From Aeromonas simiae (lineage in GTDB: Bacteria; Pseudomonadota; Gammaproteobacteria; Enterobacterales; Aeromonadaceae), in contig NZ_CDBY01000036.1 of the NCBI RefSeq assembly GCF_000820125.1, positions 1 to 54,517 on the forward strand: 54,517 nucleotides of DNA. Reading direction: 5' to 3'. The position numbers were made by a program, and so were the translations under genes. Positions 35,062-47,358 of the stretch are shown in pieces; positions within the stretch are counted from its first letter, which is position 1, and every line of letters begins with the position of its first letter. A model generated the notes under the pieces. The model was not told the origin of the DNA. It saw only the letters and a list, made by a program, of their open reading frames with translations, and searched no databases.

Positions 35062-36333
35062 ATGACCGACCCCCAACTGCTTGCCGATCTGATGGCGCGT
35101 GGGCTCATCGCCCAGCAGACCGATGCCGACGCCCTGGCCGAACACCTTGCCAGCGGAGCGCGCACCGTCTATTGCGGCTTCGATCCGACGGCGGGCAGCC
35201 TGCACATCGGCCATCTGGTGCCACTCTTGATGCTGCGCCGCTTCCAGTTGGCGGGCCATACCCCGGTGGCCCTGGTCGGGGGCGCCACCGGCCTCATCGG
35301 CGATCCCAGCTTCAAGGCCAGCGAGCGCACCCTCAACGACGAGGCGACGGTGCTGGGCTGGGTTGCGGCGCTCGGGGCCCAGATCCGCGCCCTGCTGCCG
35401 GCCACTGCCGGGCTGGCCGAGCCGCAGATGGTCAACAATGCCGACTGGATGGGCGGCATGTCGGCGCTGGCCTTCCTGCGCGACATCGGCAAGCACTTCT
35501 CGGTCAACACCATGATGGCGCGCGAGTCGGTGCGCCAGCGCCTGGCACGGCCCGATCAGGGGATCTCGTTTACCGAGTTCTCCTACAGCCTGCTGCAATC
35601 TTATGACTTTGCCGTGCTCAACCAGCGCCTCGGCTGTAGCGTGCAGATCGGCGGCAACGATCAGTGGGGCAACATCACCAGCGGCATCGATCTCACCCGC
35701 CGCCTGCACGGGGTACGGGTGCATGGCATGACCCTGCCCCTCATCACCAAGGCGGACGGCACCAAGTTCGGCAAGACCGAGGGGGGGGCGGTGTGGCTCG
35801 ATCCCGAACTGACCTCCCCTTACGCCTTCTATCAGTTCTGGCTCGGCACGGCGGACGCCGACGTCTATCGCTTCCTGCGTTACTACACCTTCCTGCCCCT
35901 GGCCGAGATTGCCGCGCTGGAGGAGGCCGATCGCGCCCGCGCCGGGCGCCCGCATGCGCAGCGGGTGCTGGCCGAGCAGATGACCGCCCTGGTGCACGGG
36001 GAGGCCGCGCTCTTACAGGCGCAAGCCTTGAGCGAGCTGCTCTTTAGTGGCGAGGTGGCCGCGCTGGATGAGGCCCAGTTGCAGCAACTGGCGCGCGGCG
36101 GCCTGCCGGTGACGCAGTGGGAGCAGGAGGGGGATAGGGTCGAGCTGCTGGTGGCGAGCGGGCTGGCCGGCTCGAAGCGGATCGCCCGTGAATTGCTGGC
36201 CGCCGGCGCCATCGCAATCAACGGCGCCGCGGTGCAGGAGGCCGAGCTGGCCGGCAGCGACTGGCGCTTTGGCCGCTTCCTGCTGCTGCGCCGGGGCAAG
36301 AAGCAGTACCACCTGGTGATCCGCCACGGATAA
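35062..36333 (+). CDS. tyrS: Tyrosyl-tRNA synthetase
   Basis: A 423-residue class I aminoacyl-tRNA synthetase. HIGH is at 48-51 (GSLHIGHL), the KMSKS-equivalent KFGKT at 235-239, and tyrosine recognition in [18 protein letters not shown]. The C-terminal S4-like RNA-binding domain is at about 355-420 ([20 protein letters not shown]). A U-rich hairpin terminator follows. The ATG has GGAGTGAACC upstream. Confidence 0.96.
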   Translation: MTDPQLLADLMARGLIAQQTDADALAEHLASGARTVYCGFDPTAGSLHIGHLVPLLMLRRFQLAGHTPVALVGGATGLIGDPSFKASERTLNDEATVLGWVAALGAQIRALLPATAGLAEPQMVNNADWMGGMSALAFLRDIGKHFSVNTMMARESVRQRLARPDQGISFTEFSYSLLQSYDFAVLNQRLGCSVQIGGNDQWGNITSGIDLTRRLHGVRVHGMTLPLITKADGTKFGKTEGGAVWLDPELTSPYAFYQFWLGTADADVYRFLRYYTFLPLAEIAALEEADRARAGRPHAQRVLAEQMTALVHGEAALLQAQALSELLFSGEVAALDEAQLQQLARGGLPVTQWEQEGDRVELLVASGLAGSKRIARELLAAGAIAINGAAVQEAELAGSDWRFGRFLLLRRGKKQYHLVIRHG

Positions 36334-36334
36334 G

Positions 36335-36361
36335 AAAACGCCCTCTTCGGAGGGCGTTTTT
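36335..36361. terminator. Bidirectional terminator between tyrS and yrfG
   Basis: AAAACGCCCTC-TTCG-GAGGGCGTTTT is an 11-bp perfect stem with a UUCG tetraloop and U tracts on both strands. Confidence 0.92.
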
Positions 36362-36368
36362 AATGGAC

Positions 36369-37037
36369 TCAGCCGGCCAGTGGCAGCAGGTCGGCGTAGT
36401 CGTTGAGCGCGGCGAAGCGCGCAAAGCGCAGGGGCGGCTGCTGGCTGTCGGGGCGGGTAATACCGAGCTGGTGGGCCACGCCGAACTCGGCCGAGGTGGC
36501 CAGAATGCGCTCGCTGTCGTCGATAAACAGGGTGCGGGCTGGGTCGAACGGTTCGCGCTGGCTCAGCGCCTGCCAGCTTTGCGGGCTCTCCTTGGCCCAG
36601 CCCAGTTGGTGGCTGCTGACCATGGCGTCGAGGTGGGCATCGAGACCGAGTTCGGCCACCTTAACCTCGAGGCTGGCCGGGTGGGCATTGGTGAACAGGA
36701 CGCGGCGCTTGCCGGCACGCTTGAGCGCCGCTAGGAAGGGGATGACGTTGGCGCGCCAGCGGATCTTGTCGCGTAGCTCCCGGCTCATGGCGCGGATGTC
36801 GAGCCCCAGCGTCTCGCTCCAGTAATCCACGCAGTACCAGTTCAAGGTGCCGGCCACTGCCCCGTAGTGCTGCTCGATGCGGCGCCTGGCCTCGTCCAGC
36901 GGCAGGGCGTGGCGCACGGCGTAGCGCTCGGGCACCAGGGTCTGCCACAGGTGGCTGTCGAAATGGAGATCGATCAGGGTGCCGTCCATGTCGAGCAGGA
37001 CTGTGTCTATGGTGTGCCAGGGCAAGCGGATGGGCAT
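36369..37037 (-). CDS. yrfG: HAD-family GMP/IMP nucleotidase YrfG
   Basis: A 222-residue haloacid-dehalogenase-type phosphatase. Nucleophile Asp16 and Asp18 lie in LLDMDGTLID, motif II in LFTNAHP, the conserved Lys in WAKESP and motif IV in LFIDDSERIL. E. coli YrfG hydrolyses purine 5'-nucleotides. It ends at the terminator shared with tyrS. A glutathione-transferase gene lies 45 bases upstream on the same strand. Confidence 0.87.
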   Translation of the reverse strand: MPIRLPWHTIDTVLLDMDGTLIDLHFDSHLWQTLVPERYAVRHALPLDEARRRIEQHYGAVAGTLNWYCVDYWSETLGLDIRAMSRELRDKIRWRANVIPFLAALKRAGKRRVLFTNAHPASLEVKVAELGLDAHLDAMVSSHQLGWAKESPQSWQALSQREPFDPARTLFIDDSERILATSAEFGVAHQLGITRPDSQQPPLRFARFAALNDYADLLPLAG

Positions 37038-37082
37038 GGGGGTCTCCTTGAATGGGCGGGCAGTATAACAGGGCGCTCCGTC

Positions 37083-37751
37083 TCACTCCCGCGCGCCGCC
37101 AAAGCGGGCCAGCAGCGCCGCCTCGTCACCGATGCGCTCCTGCTCGGCCAGCGCCTCACGCCGCCACTCCTGCATCGCCGGATGGCGCAGCAGGGTCTGC
37201 ACATAGGCTTGCAGATCCTCGGGCACCGCCACGTTGTAGCTGGAGAGTCGCCACACCACGGGGGCGTACATGGCGTCGGCGATGGAGAAGGGGCCGAACA
37301 GGTAGGGGCCGTGCTCGGCCATGGCACGCGCCTCGCGCCAGAGGGTAAACAGGCGCTCGAGATCGCGGGAAAGGGCCGCGTCGGGCGTAGCGCCCCGCAC
37401 CCGCAAGCGGATATTCATCGGCAACTGGCTGCGCAGGGCGCTGAAGCCGGAGTGCATCTCGGCGCTGATGCAGCGGGCGCGGGCACGCAGATCCGGGTGC
37501 TCCGGCCACATTTGCGGGCAGCGCTCGGCCAGGTACTCGGCGATGGCCAGGCTGTCCCACACCTGCAATGGGCCGTCGTGCAGGCAGGGCACCAGTCCGC
37601 TGGCCGAGTAGGCCTTGTGGCGCTCGTTCACCCCCTGCCCGGTGAGCGACACCTTGACGGTGGAGAAGGGGATGGCGAAGTGCTTGAGCAGCAGCCAGGG
37701 GCGCAGCGACCAGGATGAGTAGTTCTGATTGCCGATATAGAGTGTGAGCAT
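37083..37751 (-). CDS. Glutathione S-transferase family protein
   Basis: A 222-residue protein with the thioredoxin-like N-terminal domain (LYIGNQNYSSWSLRPWLLLKHF) and a helical C-terminal domain (FGPFSIADAMYAPVVWR). The NYSSWSLR motif is typical of a bacterial GST group. Substrate unknown. The start at 37751 follows an AGGAGC site. An upstream in-frame extension overlaps nudE on the other strand and is not supported. Confidence 0.88.
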   Translation of the reverse strand: MLTLYIGNQNYSSWSLRPWLLLKHFAIPFSTVKVSLTGQGVNERHKAYSASGLVPCLHDGPLQVWDSLAIAEYLAERCPQMWPEHPDLRARARCISAEMHSGFSALRSQLPMNIRLRVRGATPDAALSRDLERLFTLWREARAMAEHGPYLFGPFSIADAMYAPVVWRLSSYNVAVPEDLQAYVQTLLRHPAMQEWRREALAEQERIGDEAALLARFGGARE

Positions 37752-37902
37752 GGCTCCTCCTTGAACCTGAATGGGCTTTCGAGTGTGGCACCAATCCGGC
37801 CAGGGATACATGCCCCATTGGCGGGAGCGAGGCCATTTTGCCGATAGCCGGGAGCGGGCGACTCGTTTACTCTTGAGGCAAGATTTCAGCCCAGTGATCG
37901 CC

Positions 37903-38460
37903 ATGGACCACGCAAAAGAGAAACCCGAGATCCTCAAGGCCGAGCTGGTGGCCGAGAGCCGCCTGTTCAAGGTCGAGTCCCTGCACCTCAAGTTTTCCAA
38001 TGGGGTGGAGCGAGTCTATGAGCGGATGCGGGGCGGCAACCGAGGCGCCGTCATGGTGGTGCCTCTGATTGACCGCGACACCCTGCTGCTGGTGCGCGAA
38101 TATGCCGCCGGCACCCACTCGTATGAGTTGGGTTTTCCCAAGGGGCTGATCGATCCGGGTGAGGATGCCGGCATGGCCGGCAACCGCGAGCTGATGGAGG
38201 AGGCCGGCTTTGGCGCCCGCGAGCTGATCCCGCTCAAGCAGGTGTCGCTCGCCCCCGGTTACTTCGCCAGCCGCATGGATATTCTGCTGGCCCGGGATCT
38301 CTACCCGGAGCAGCGCGAGGGGGACGAGCCCGAGCCGCTCGACGTGATCCCCTGGCCCCTGAGTGAGATGGATAGCCTGCTGGCCCGCCCCGACTTCAGC
38401 GAGGCGCGCAGCATCAGTGCCCTGCTGCTTGCCCGCAAGTGGCTCGATGAGGAGGAGTGA
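37903..38460 (+). CDS. nudE: ADP compounds hydrolase NudE
   Basis: A 185-residue Nudix hydrolase acting on ADP-ribose, Ap3A and NADH. The Nudix box starts at Gly81 (GLIDPGEDAGMAGNRE) with Glu87, Arg95, Glu96, Glu99 and Glu100 in place. The start aligns with E. coli NudE. Its TGA overlaps the ATG of cysQ by one base, indicating coupling. Confidence 0.92.
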   Translation: MDHAKEKPEILKAELVAESRLFKVESLHLKFSNGVERVYERMRGGNRGAVMVVPLIDRDTLLLVREYAAGTHSYELGFPKGLIDPGEDAGMAGNRELMEEAGFGARELIPLKQVSLAPGYFASRMDILLARDLYPEQREGDEPEPLDVIPWPLSEMDSLLARPDFSEARSISALLLARKWLDEEE

Positions 38461-39269
38461 TGATCGACTTGCTGGCCGTGGCCCCCGAGGCGCGGCGCAT
38501 TGCCCGTGAAGCCGGGCGAATCCTGAGTGAGATCTACCGCAGCGGCCAGTTTGAGCGCCACCAGAAGGAGGACGACACCCCGGTCACCAGTGCCGATCTG
38601 GCGGCCGATGCCTACCTCAAGCAGGCGCTGTCGGCCCTCACCCCCGGCGTGCCGGTACTGACCGAGGAGGCGGCCGACATTCCGCTGGCCCAGCGCGTCG
38701 AGTGGCCGGAGTACTGGCTGGTGGACCCGCTCGACGGCACCGGCGAGTTCATCGCCGGCAGCGGGGATTTCGCCACCCTGATCGCTCTGGTGCGCCACCA
38801 CCATCCGGTGCTTGGCATCGTCTATGCCCCCGAGTCCGACGTGCTCTACTGGGCGGTGCAGGGCCACGGTGCCTTCAAGGAGTGTGGCGGCGAGCAGTAC
38901 GCCATCGCTGCCATGCGCCACGAGGTGGCGCCCGCCAGCCTGGTGGTGGCCATCAGCCGGCGCCAGAAGATAGAGCGCCTCACCCGCCGCCTCAACCCCG
39001 ATTTTCACTACGATCTGCTGCCGCTTGGCTCGAGTTCGCTCAAGTCCTGCCTGGTGGCCGAGGGGGCGGCCGATTGCTATGTGCGCCTCGGCCCCACCGG
39101 AGAGTGGGACACCGCCGCCGCCCAGTGCATCGTCGAGGAGGCGGGGGGGCGCATCCTCAACCTCGGTTTGCAGCCGCTTAGCTACAACCGCCGCGAGTCG
39201 CTGGAGAACCCCGACTTCATCACCCTGGGTGATCCCTCGCTCGCCTGGGAGCGCATTCTGCGCCCCTGA
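38460..39269 (+). CDS. cysQ: 3'(2'),5'-bisphosphate nucleotidase CysQ
   Basis: A 269-residue inositol-monophosphatase-fold enzyme that removes the inhibitory product PAP formed during sulfate assimilation. Metal ligands are in LTEEAAD (about 67-73) and DPLDGTGEF (Asp89, Asp92), and in GEWDTAAAQ near the C-terminus. Slightly longer than E. coli CysQ. The ATG at 38460 is preferred over the GTG at 38457, which lies in the AGGAGGAG site. It ends at a strong terminator. Confidence 0.92.
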   Translation: MIDLLAVAPEARRIAREAGRILSEIYRSGQFERHQKEDDTPVTSADLAADAYLKQALSALTPGVPVLTEEAADIPLAQRVEWPEYWLVDPLDGTGEFIAGSGDFATLIALVRHHHPVLGIVYAPESDVLYWAVQGHGAFKECGGEQYAIAAMRHEVAPASLVVAISRRQKIERLTRRLNPDFHYDLLPLGSSSLKSCLVAEGAADCYVRLGPTGEWDTAAAQCIVEEAGGRILNLGLQPLSYNRRESLENPDFITLGDPSLAWERILRP

Positions 39270-39279
39270 TGAGAACCAT

Positions 39280-39308
39280 AAAAAAGGCGGCCAGTGGCCG
39301 CCTTTTTT
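39280..39308. terminator. Bidirectional terminator between cysQ and the antiporter gene
   Basis: AAAAAAGGCGGCC-AGT-GGCCGCCTTTTTT is a perfect 13-bp stem with U tracts in both directions. Confidence 0.92.
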
Positions 39309-39333
39309 ATCATCCGCCCCTGCCGGGGTGGGC

Positions 39334-40611
39334 TCAGTAATCGCTGTTGGCGCGTTTGGCCCTGTGGATCATGGGGGTGATGGTCATGCCCTGCACCACG
39401 ATGGAGAACATCACCACCGAGTAGGTCATCACCAAAATGACCTCGCGCAGATCGACCCCGTGCTCGGGCAGCAGCATCTGGCCGGAGGGGAGCGCCAGCG
39501 CCATGGCCATCGCCAGACCGCCACGCAGGCCGCCCCAGGTCAGGATCCGCACCGAGAACTTGTTGTAGCTGCGTACCCGGCGAAACGCCACATAGGGCAG
39601 GGCGACGCTGATGAAGCGGGCCGCCAGACACAGGGGCACGGCGATCACCAGCAGCACCCAGTCGTGCCAGGCGAGATCGAGCAGCACCAGCGCCAGACCG
39701 ATCAGCAGGAACAACAGGGCGTTGAGGAACTGATCCATCAACTCCCAGAAGTGATCCAGGTGGTGTTTGCTCTGCTCGGAGAAGCCGGAGTGGCGGGTCC
39801 AGTTGCCGATCATGATGCCGGTGACCACCATGGCCAGGGCGCCGGAGACGCCGAGCATGTTGGCCAGGGCGAAGCCGGCGGTCGGGATGCACAGGGTCAG
39901 CAGCAGCTCGAGCGAGCCGTCGTCGGTGGCGCTGATCATGATGTGGGCCACCAGACCCAGCACCACACCGAACAGGATGCCGCCGAGCGCCTCATGCAGG
40001 AACAGGCTGGCCACGCCGCCGAAGGTGGGCTCGACGCCGCCAAACGCGACGGCAAACACGGTGGCGAAGATCACCAGGCCGACACCGTCGTTGAACAGGG
40101 ACTCCCCCTCGATCTGGATGGCGATCTGGGGCGGCGCCTTGAGCTTCTTGACGATGGCCAGCACGGCGATCGGGTCGGTGGGGGAGATCAGCGCTCCAAA
40201 CAGCATGCAGTAGACCAGCGGGATCTCCCAGCCGAGCAGGGCGGCAATCCACCAGAAGCCGTAGCCGATGATGAAGGTCGAGAGCAGGGTGGAGAAGACC
40301 GCCATGATGGTGATCTCCCACTTCTGCTCGCGCAGGGCCGGCAGATTGATGCCGATACCGCCAGCAAACAGCAGAAAGCCCAGGATCCCCTTGAGCAGGA
40401 AGTTCTGGAAGTCGATGCTCTGCATGGTGCTGATGGCCAGTGGCTCAAGGTTGAACCAGCCCAGTTTGCCGAACAGTACGATCAGGGCGGAAATCAGCAT
40501 GGATCCCGCCGTGATGGCGATGGTGGTCTGGATCTTGATGACGTACTGGTTGGCAAAGGCAATGAAGATCGCCATCGCTGCCAAGAAGCAGAGAGTGTAA
40601 TAGACGCTCAT
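39334..40611 (-). CDS. nhaP: CPA1 family Na+/H+ antiporter
   Basis: A 425-residue inner-membrane protein with about 12 hydrophobic helices. SPTDPIAVLAIVKKL and the ion-site motif GESLFNDGVGLVIF are typical of CPA1 (NhaP-type) exchangers. TWGGLRGGLAMAMALALP near the C-terminus is the second conserved region. It expels Na+ (or Li+/K+) for protons. The start at 40611 (MSVYYTLCF) is chosen because GAAAGATAAC precedes it and upstream residues are not conserved-looking. Divergent from metH. Confidence 0.88.
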   Translation of the reverse strand: MSVYYTLCFLAAMAIFIAFANQYVIKIQTTIAITAGSMLISALIVLFGKLGWFNLEPLAISTMQSIDFQNFLLKGILGFLLFAGGIGINLPALREQKWEITIMAVFSTLLSTFIIGYGFWWIAALLGWEIPLVYCMLFGALISPTDPIAVLAIVKKLKAPPQIAIQIEGESLFNDGVGLVIFATVFAVAFGGVEPTFGGVASLFLHEALGGILFGVVLGLVAHIMISATDDGSLELLLTLCIPTAGFALANMLGVSGALAMVVTGIMIGNWTRHSGFSEQSKHHLDHFWELMDQFLNALLFLLIGLALVLLDLAWHDWVLLVIAVPLCLAARFISVALPYVAFRRVRSYNKFSVRILTWGGLRGGLAMAMALALPSGQMLLPEHGVDLREVILVMTYSVVMFSIVVQGMTITPMIHRAKRANSDY

Positions 40612-40721
40612 TGTTATCTTTCTCTTTGGTGGGATAGCAAGCACGTTTGGCCCGCGTCAACGAGCCGCCAATAGGGTACCCCGCGCTACCGGGTGACTCA
40701 CTACCTATTTTCGCTTGTTGA

Positions 40722-40734
40722 TGAAATTTTTGGA
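40722..40734. promoter_or_regulatory. Weak candidate MetR box upstream of metH
   Basis: TGAAATTTTTGGA resembles the MetR consensus TGAANNNNNTTCA with mismatches in the right half. It lies 87 bases before the metH start. Confidence 0.25.
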
Positions 40735-40820
40735 CAGATAGACGGCTGGATTTCTATTGCTGCGTTTTATTGATAGGATGGAGCGCAGGTCGCATGGAAG
40801 TCACAAGAAAAGGAGCAGTC

Positions 40821-44492
<3,672 letters not shown>

Positions 44493-44507
44493 TGACATGC
44501 TGATGAC

Positions 44508-44531
44508 AAGCGGGCCTACGGGCCCGCTTTT
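44508..44531 (+). terminator. Terminator of metH
   Basis: AAGCGGGCC-TACG-GGCCCGCTT is a 9-bp stem followed by TTGC, 16 bases after the stop. Confidence 0.75.
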
Positions 44532-44568
44532 GCGTATTTTGCCTTGTGGTCAGGATAAACAATTGGCG

Positions 44569-44596
44569 TTGTCGCGCTGGGACGGCACCTTATACT
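44569..44596 (+). promoter_or_regulatory. Promoter of rimK
   Basis: TTGTCG (44569-44574), a 16-base spacer and TATACT (44591-44596). It lies 31 bases before the ATG at 44627. Confidence 0.6.
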
Positions 44597-44626
44597 CTCT
44601 CGCCCTTTCCCGAGATCCTGAGCGTC

Positions 44627-45523
44627 ATGAAGATAGCCATCCTCTCCCGCGAACCGAACAACTACTCGACCCGCCGCCTGGTGGAGACGGCAGAGCGCCG
44701 TGGCCACCGGGTAGAGGTGCTCGATACCCTGCGCTGCTACATGAACATCGCCTCTCACTGCCCCTCCATTCACTACGAGGGGATGGAGCTGGGCGGCTAT
44801 GACGCCATCATTCCGCGCATCGGCGCCAGCATCACCGCCTACGGCACCGCCGTGCTGCGCCAGTTCGAGATGATGGGCACCCTGCCCCTCAACAGCTCGG
44901 TCGGTATCTCCCGCTCGCGCGACAAGCTGCGCGCCATGCAACTGCTCTCGCGCCACGGCCTCGGGCTGCCCATCACCGGCTACGCCCACAGCACCCGCGA
45001 CGTGCCCGACCTCATCACCATGGTGGGCGGCGCCCCGTTGGTGGTGAAGCTGCTCGAAGGCACCCAAGGGATCGGCGTGGTGCTGTGCGAGACCCAAAAA
45101 GCCGCCGAGAGCGTGATCGAAGCCTTCATCCAGACCAACAACAACATCCTGGTGCAGGAGTACATCCGCGAGGCCAACGGCGCCGACATCCGCTGCGTGG
45201 TGGTGGGGGGCAAGGTGGTGGCCGCCATGCGCCGTCAGGCCCAAGAGGGGGAGTTTCGCTCCAACCTGCATCGGGGCGGCTCGGCAGAGGCGATCACCAT
45301 CACCCCGGAGGAGCGGGCCACCGCGGTGCAGGCGGCCAAGATCATGGGGCTCGACGTGGCCGGGGTCGACATATTGCGCTCTGCCCGTGGCCCGCTGGTG
45401 TTGGAGGTGAACTCCTCCCCCGGCCTGCAAGGGGTTGAGGCGGCCTCGGGCAAGGACGTGGCCGACAAGATCATCGAGTACCTCGAGAAGAAGGCGTCGA
45501 AGAAGCACAAGCCAGCCGAGTGA
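44627..45523 (+). CDS. rimK: Ribosomal protein S6--L-glutamate ligase RimK
   Basis: A 298-residue ATP-grasp ligase that adds glutamate residues to the C-terminus of ribosomal protein S6. The start [15 protein letters not shown], the glycine-rich [12 protein letters not shown] loop and metal-binding [21 protein letters not shown] are typical. Length is close to the E. coli protein (300). It has its own promoter and terminator. Confidence 0.95.
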   Translation: MKIAILSREPNNYSTRRLVETAERRGHRVEVLDTLRCYMNIASHCPSIHYEGMELGGYDAIIPRIGASITAYGTAVLRQFEMMGTLPLNSSVGISRSRDKLRAMQLLSRHGLGLPITGYAHSTRDVPDLITMVGGAPLVVKLLEGTQGIGVVLCETQKAAESVIEAFIQTNNNILVQEYIREANGADIRCVVVGGKVVAAMRRQAQEGEFRSNLHRGGSAEAITITPEERATAVQAAKIMGLDVAGVDILRSARGPLVLEVNSSPGLQGVEAASGKDVADKIIEYLEKKASKKHKPAE

Positions 45524-45591
45524 GATAGGGAGTTCAGCCAAACTCCGCCGCCTGTGGCAAGCCGGGGGTTTGCCCTGTGCGCCAGTGCCAA

Positions 45592-45614
45592 GCGCCCCCA
45601 TCCGGGGGCGTTTT
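45592..45614 (+). terminator. Terminator of rimK
   Basis: CGCCCCC-ATCC-GGGGGCG followed by TTTTGC, 69 bases past the rimK stop. Confidence 0.65.
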
Positions 45615-45615
45615 G

Positions 45616-46068
45616 CTATCTGTCTTCGCGTGGTTAAGACCTTCTCGGTCGGATCGTTGGGGGCAATACACGGAGCGCATTGCACCGTTTGTGGAGTCTT
45701 TCTTGGCTTTGGGGAGTTTGATGCGGCTGCGCCGCATGGGACGCGAGGCCATTGGCCTCGACGGGTTTCGCCCTCCCTACGGGCCGGGGCGAGTGACTTT
45801 TCTTTGCGTGGCCAAAGAAAAGTCACCAAAAGAAAGGCCACCCCCGCCAACCCGACCGCTACGCGGTGTCCCTCGGATCAGTCGCCAGGTCGGACAGAGC
45901 GCCGCAGATGGGGCATCCCTGCCCCGCTGCGGCTGCGCCATCATCCCTGATGGCGCTCCTGACCTTGCTCCCTCCCCTCGGCGGGTTGGAGGGGGATCCA
46001 ATACCGTGCCCACCCGCGTCAGAGAAGGCTGGACGTCGATCTATTGGCCGCTACGCGGCGCTCAGATT
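45616..46068. repeat. Multi-hairpin intergenic element
   Basis: About 450 gene-free bases packed with inverted repeats: ATGCGGC-TGC-GCCGCAT (45721-45737), CGAGGCC-ATT-GGCCTCG (about 45744-45760), the 14-bp GTGACTTTTCTTTG...CAAAGAAAAGTCAC (45793-45826), and GCCATCA-TCCC-TGATGGC near 45935. Long open frames here are by-products of GC-rich palindromes. From memory, blocks with CTTTGCGTGGCCAAAG recur between genes in many proteobacteria. It looks like a dispersed repeat rather than a gene. Confidence 0.55.
45793..45826. repeat. Perfect 14-bp inverted repeat
   Basis: GTGACTTTTCTTTG-CGTGGC-CAAAGAAAAGTCAC, a strong cruciform or RNA hairpin at the core of the multi-hairpin element. Confidence 0.75.
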
Positions 46069-46080
46069 GGTGGGTGTCCC
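46069..46080. repeat. Left terminal repeat of the AT-rich cassette, copy B
   Basis: GGTGGGTGTCCC is the exact inverse of the 12-mer at 913-924 and forms an inverted pair with GGACACCCACC at 47270-47280. Base composition turns AT-rich immediately to its right. Confidence 0.6.
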
Positions 46081-46107
46081 AGAAATTTTCAGAAATTTTT
46101 TAGCTTG

Positions 46108-46146
46108 AAATACACAGGGCTTGCATCGAGCAAGGCCTGTGTATTT
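46108..46146. repeat. Long subterminal hairpin inside the AT-rich cassette
   Basis: AAATACACAGGGCTTGC pairs with GCAAGGCCTGTGTATTT around ATCGA, giving 16 base pairs with one mismatch. It lies 28 bases inside the left terminal repeat. Confidence 0.65.
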
Positions 46147-46249
46147 ATATATGGCATTTATAACTAACACTTCCTGAATTCACCCTGTTATAACTGTAGT
46201 CTTACGAAAAGAAGAAAACGCATTCAATTTAATCGATTCTCATGTAGAC

Positions 46250-46423
46250 ATGGATGTACGAGGTGATATGAAAGATATAAATGTAGGTTTTTGGCTCACG
46301 TTGGCCACATTGATACTCGTAGTTATCTGGTGTGGATATTACATCGTAGCCAGAAACATTAATCACAAGGATATGGTTTTTCTTATACAGCGTTATTTGC
46401 GGCAATGTGTCTATTCCTTTTGA
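46250..46423 (+). pseudogene. N-terminal part of a probably frameshifted membrane protein
   Basis: A 57-codon frame (MDVRGDMKDINVGFWLTL...) encodes one membrane helix (residues 13-33), followed by ARNINHKDMVF. It then runs out of frame into the next reading frame, which continues with another hydrophobic segment (YTALFAAMCLFLLNVYF). The switch point is most simply the T5 run at 46377-46381, where slipping by one base joins the two. It is probably the 5' part of one gene together with 46405-47181. Sequencing error, mutation or programmed slippage cannot be told apart from here. Confidence 0.45.
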
Positions 46424-47181
46424 ATGTTTACTTTTCACTCCGTAGTGAAAGCGAAGTGAAGCATATAATGGCACATGTATATCATAAAGGTAATCTTGTT
46501 TGTTTTTATAAACACGATAATGAAAAACATATACCATTCTTCGTTGCAAAAAATCATAATATGATTTCTAGCTTATCTGATATCCCTCCTTCTGAAGAGG
46601 TCGTTGGATATAGCGATATTGATGCACGAGTGGCTCTCAATAAAAAATTAGTTGAGTACATGAGATCTTGTTTCATTGGTTCTCTGGCGAATGACTTTCA
46701 TGACTGGGAGGAAGAGCCTAAGGGTAACGTCAGAGGGACTGTTGGCTATTTCGTTTCCAACGATGTGGATGACAAACATGAATATCTATCACATCTAGAT
46801 ATAATACGGTATTCAGGGGCAAATCTCAGCGAAGAGATGTTAGGCGACTGTAATATAGCTAAGTGGGTTAAGTTGCCAAAGGGAACGAAAGTAAAAGAAT
46901 CGCAAAATGGAATTACATTTGATAATCCGCATTGCTCAATAGTAATTGAATTCATTGTTAATATAAATCACGAATGGGACTTGAAGTACCATCCTGATGG
47001 GACAACTCATACCATTTGTAGTGTTAGCCCCCCATGTGAGCGTTCCATCACATACTTTGCCACGATTGTTTACACTACAAAATTTAAAAAAGAACTATCA
47101 GGCAACCCTAAAAAGATAATCTATAAAGCATGGTCTGATAAGTTGTTTGGTTTTATAAATGACAGTTTTTCATTGTCTTAA
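46405..47181 (+). CDS. AT-rich hypothetical protein in the cassette
   Basis: A 258-codon frame with AT-rich codons. The first ATG lies inside a hydrophobic segment, so the true N-terminus is probably encoded upstream in another frame (46250 onward). After the membrane part comes a hydrophilic domain of about 230 residues (VYHKGNLVCFYKHDNEKHIPFF, then KYHPDGTTHTICSVSPPCERS). I recognise no family. It is the only sizeable gene of a cassette bounded by TGGGTGTCC inverted repeats and is likely horizontally acquired. Confidence 0.6.
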   Translation: MCLFLLNVYFSLRSESEVKHIMAHVYHKGNLVCFYKHDNEKHIPFFVAKNHNMISSLSDIPPSEEVVGYSDIDARVALNKKLVEYMRSCFIGSLANDFHDWEEEPKGNVRGTVGYFVSNDVDDKHEYLSHLDIIRYSGANLSEEMLGDCNIAKWVKLPKGTKVKESQNGITFDNPHCSIVIEFIVNINHEWDLKYHPDGTTHTICSVSPPCERSITYFATIVYTTKFKKELSGNPKKIIYKAWSDKLFGFINDSFSLS

Positions 47182-47210
47182 TTATTTTTGTACAGATCTA
47201 GTTATCACCT

Positions 47211-47233
47211 GACACCGGCCTCAAACCGGTGTC
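47211..47233 (+). terminator. Hairpin downstream of the cassette gene
   Basis: GACACCGG-CCTCAAA-CCGGTGTC, a perfect 8-bp stem without a U tract, 30 bases after the stop. Confidence 0.45.
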
Positions 47234-47269
47234 TCGTTGACGCTACTTTAGAGCGTACAAGGAGAATCA

Positions 47270-47323
47270 GGACACCCACCGTTGTGATAGCCGTTTAGCG
47301 AGGCGTTATGGTGATGGGTGTCC
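47270..47323. repeat. Right terminal repeat and adjoining inverted copy (C and D)
   Basis: GGACACCCA (47270-47278) and TGGGTGTCC (47315-47323) form perfect 9-bp arms around 36 bases, a small palindromic element. Copy C is also the inverse partner of copy B at 46069. Confidence 0.6.
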
Positions 47324-47358
47324 CTGTTTCGCTTCTGATTTCTTGCCCACAGAAAGCG

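Noticed and set aside
40612-40820. Cobalamin or SAH riboswitch upstream of metH
   Set aside because: The 209-base region lacks the conserved cobalamin B12-box and any extended SAH-type fold; only a weak MetR-like site is visible.
45535-46167. Several open frames in the rimK-cassette interval, including one of 196 codons
   Set aside because: They coincide with palindromic GC-rich repeats, read through hairpins, and translate to low-complexity sequence on both strands.
46069-47323. Integron-type gene cassette with attC site
   Set aside because: GCGTTAT-like strings occur near the ends, but no paired GTTRRRY and RYYYAAC core sites were found in a foldable attC arrangement, and no integrase is nearby.
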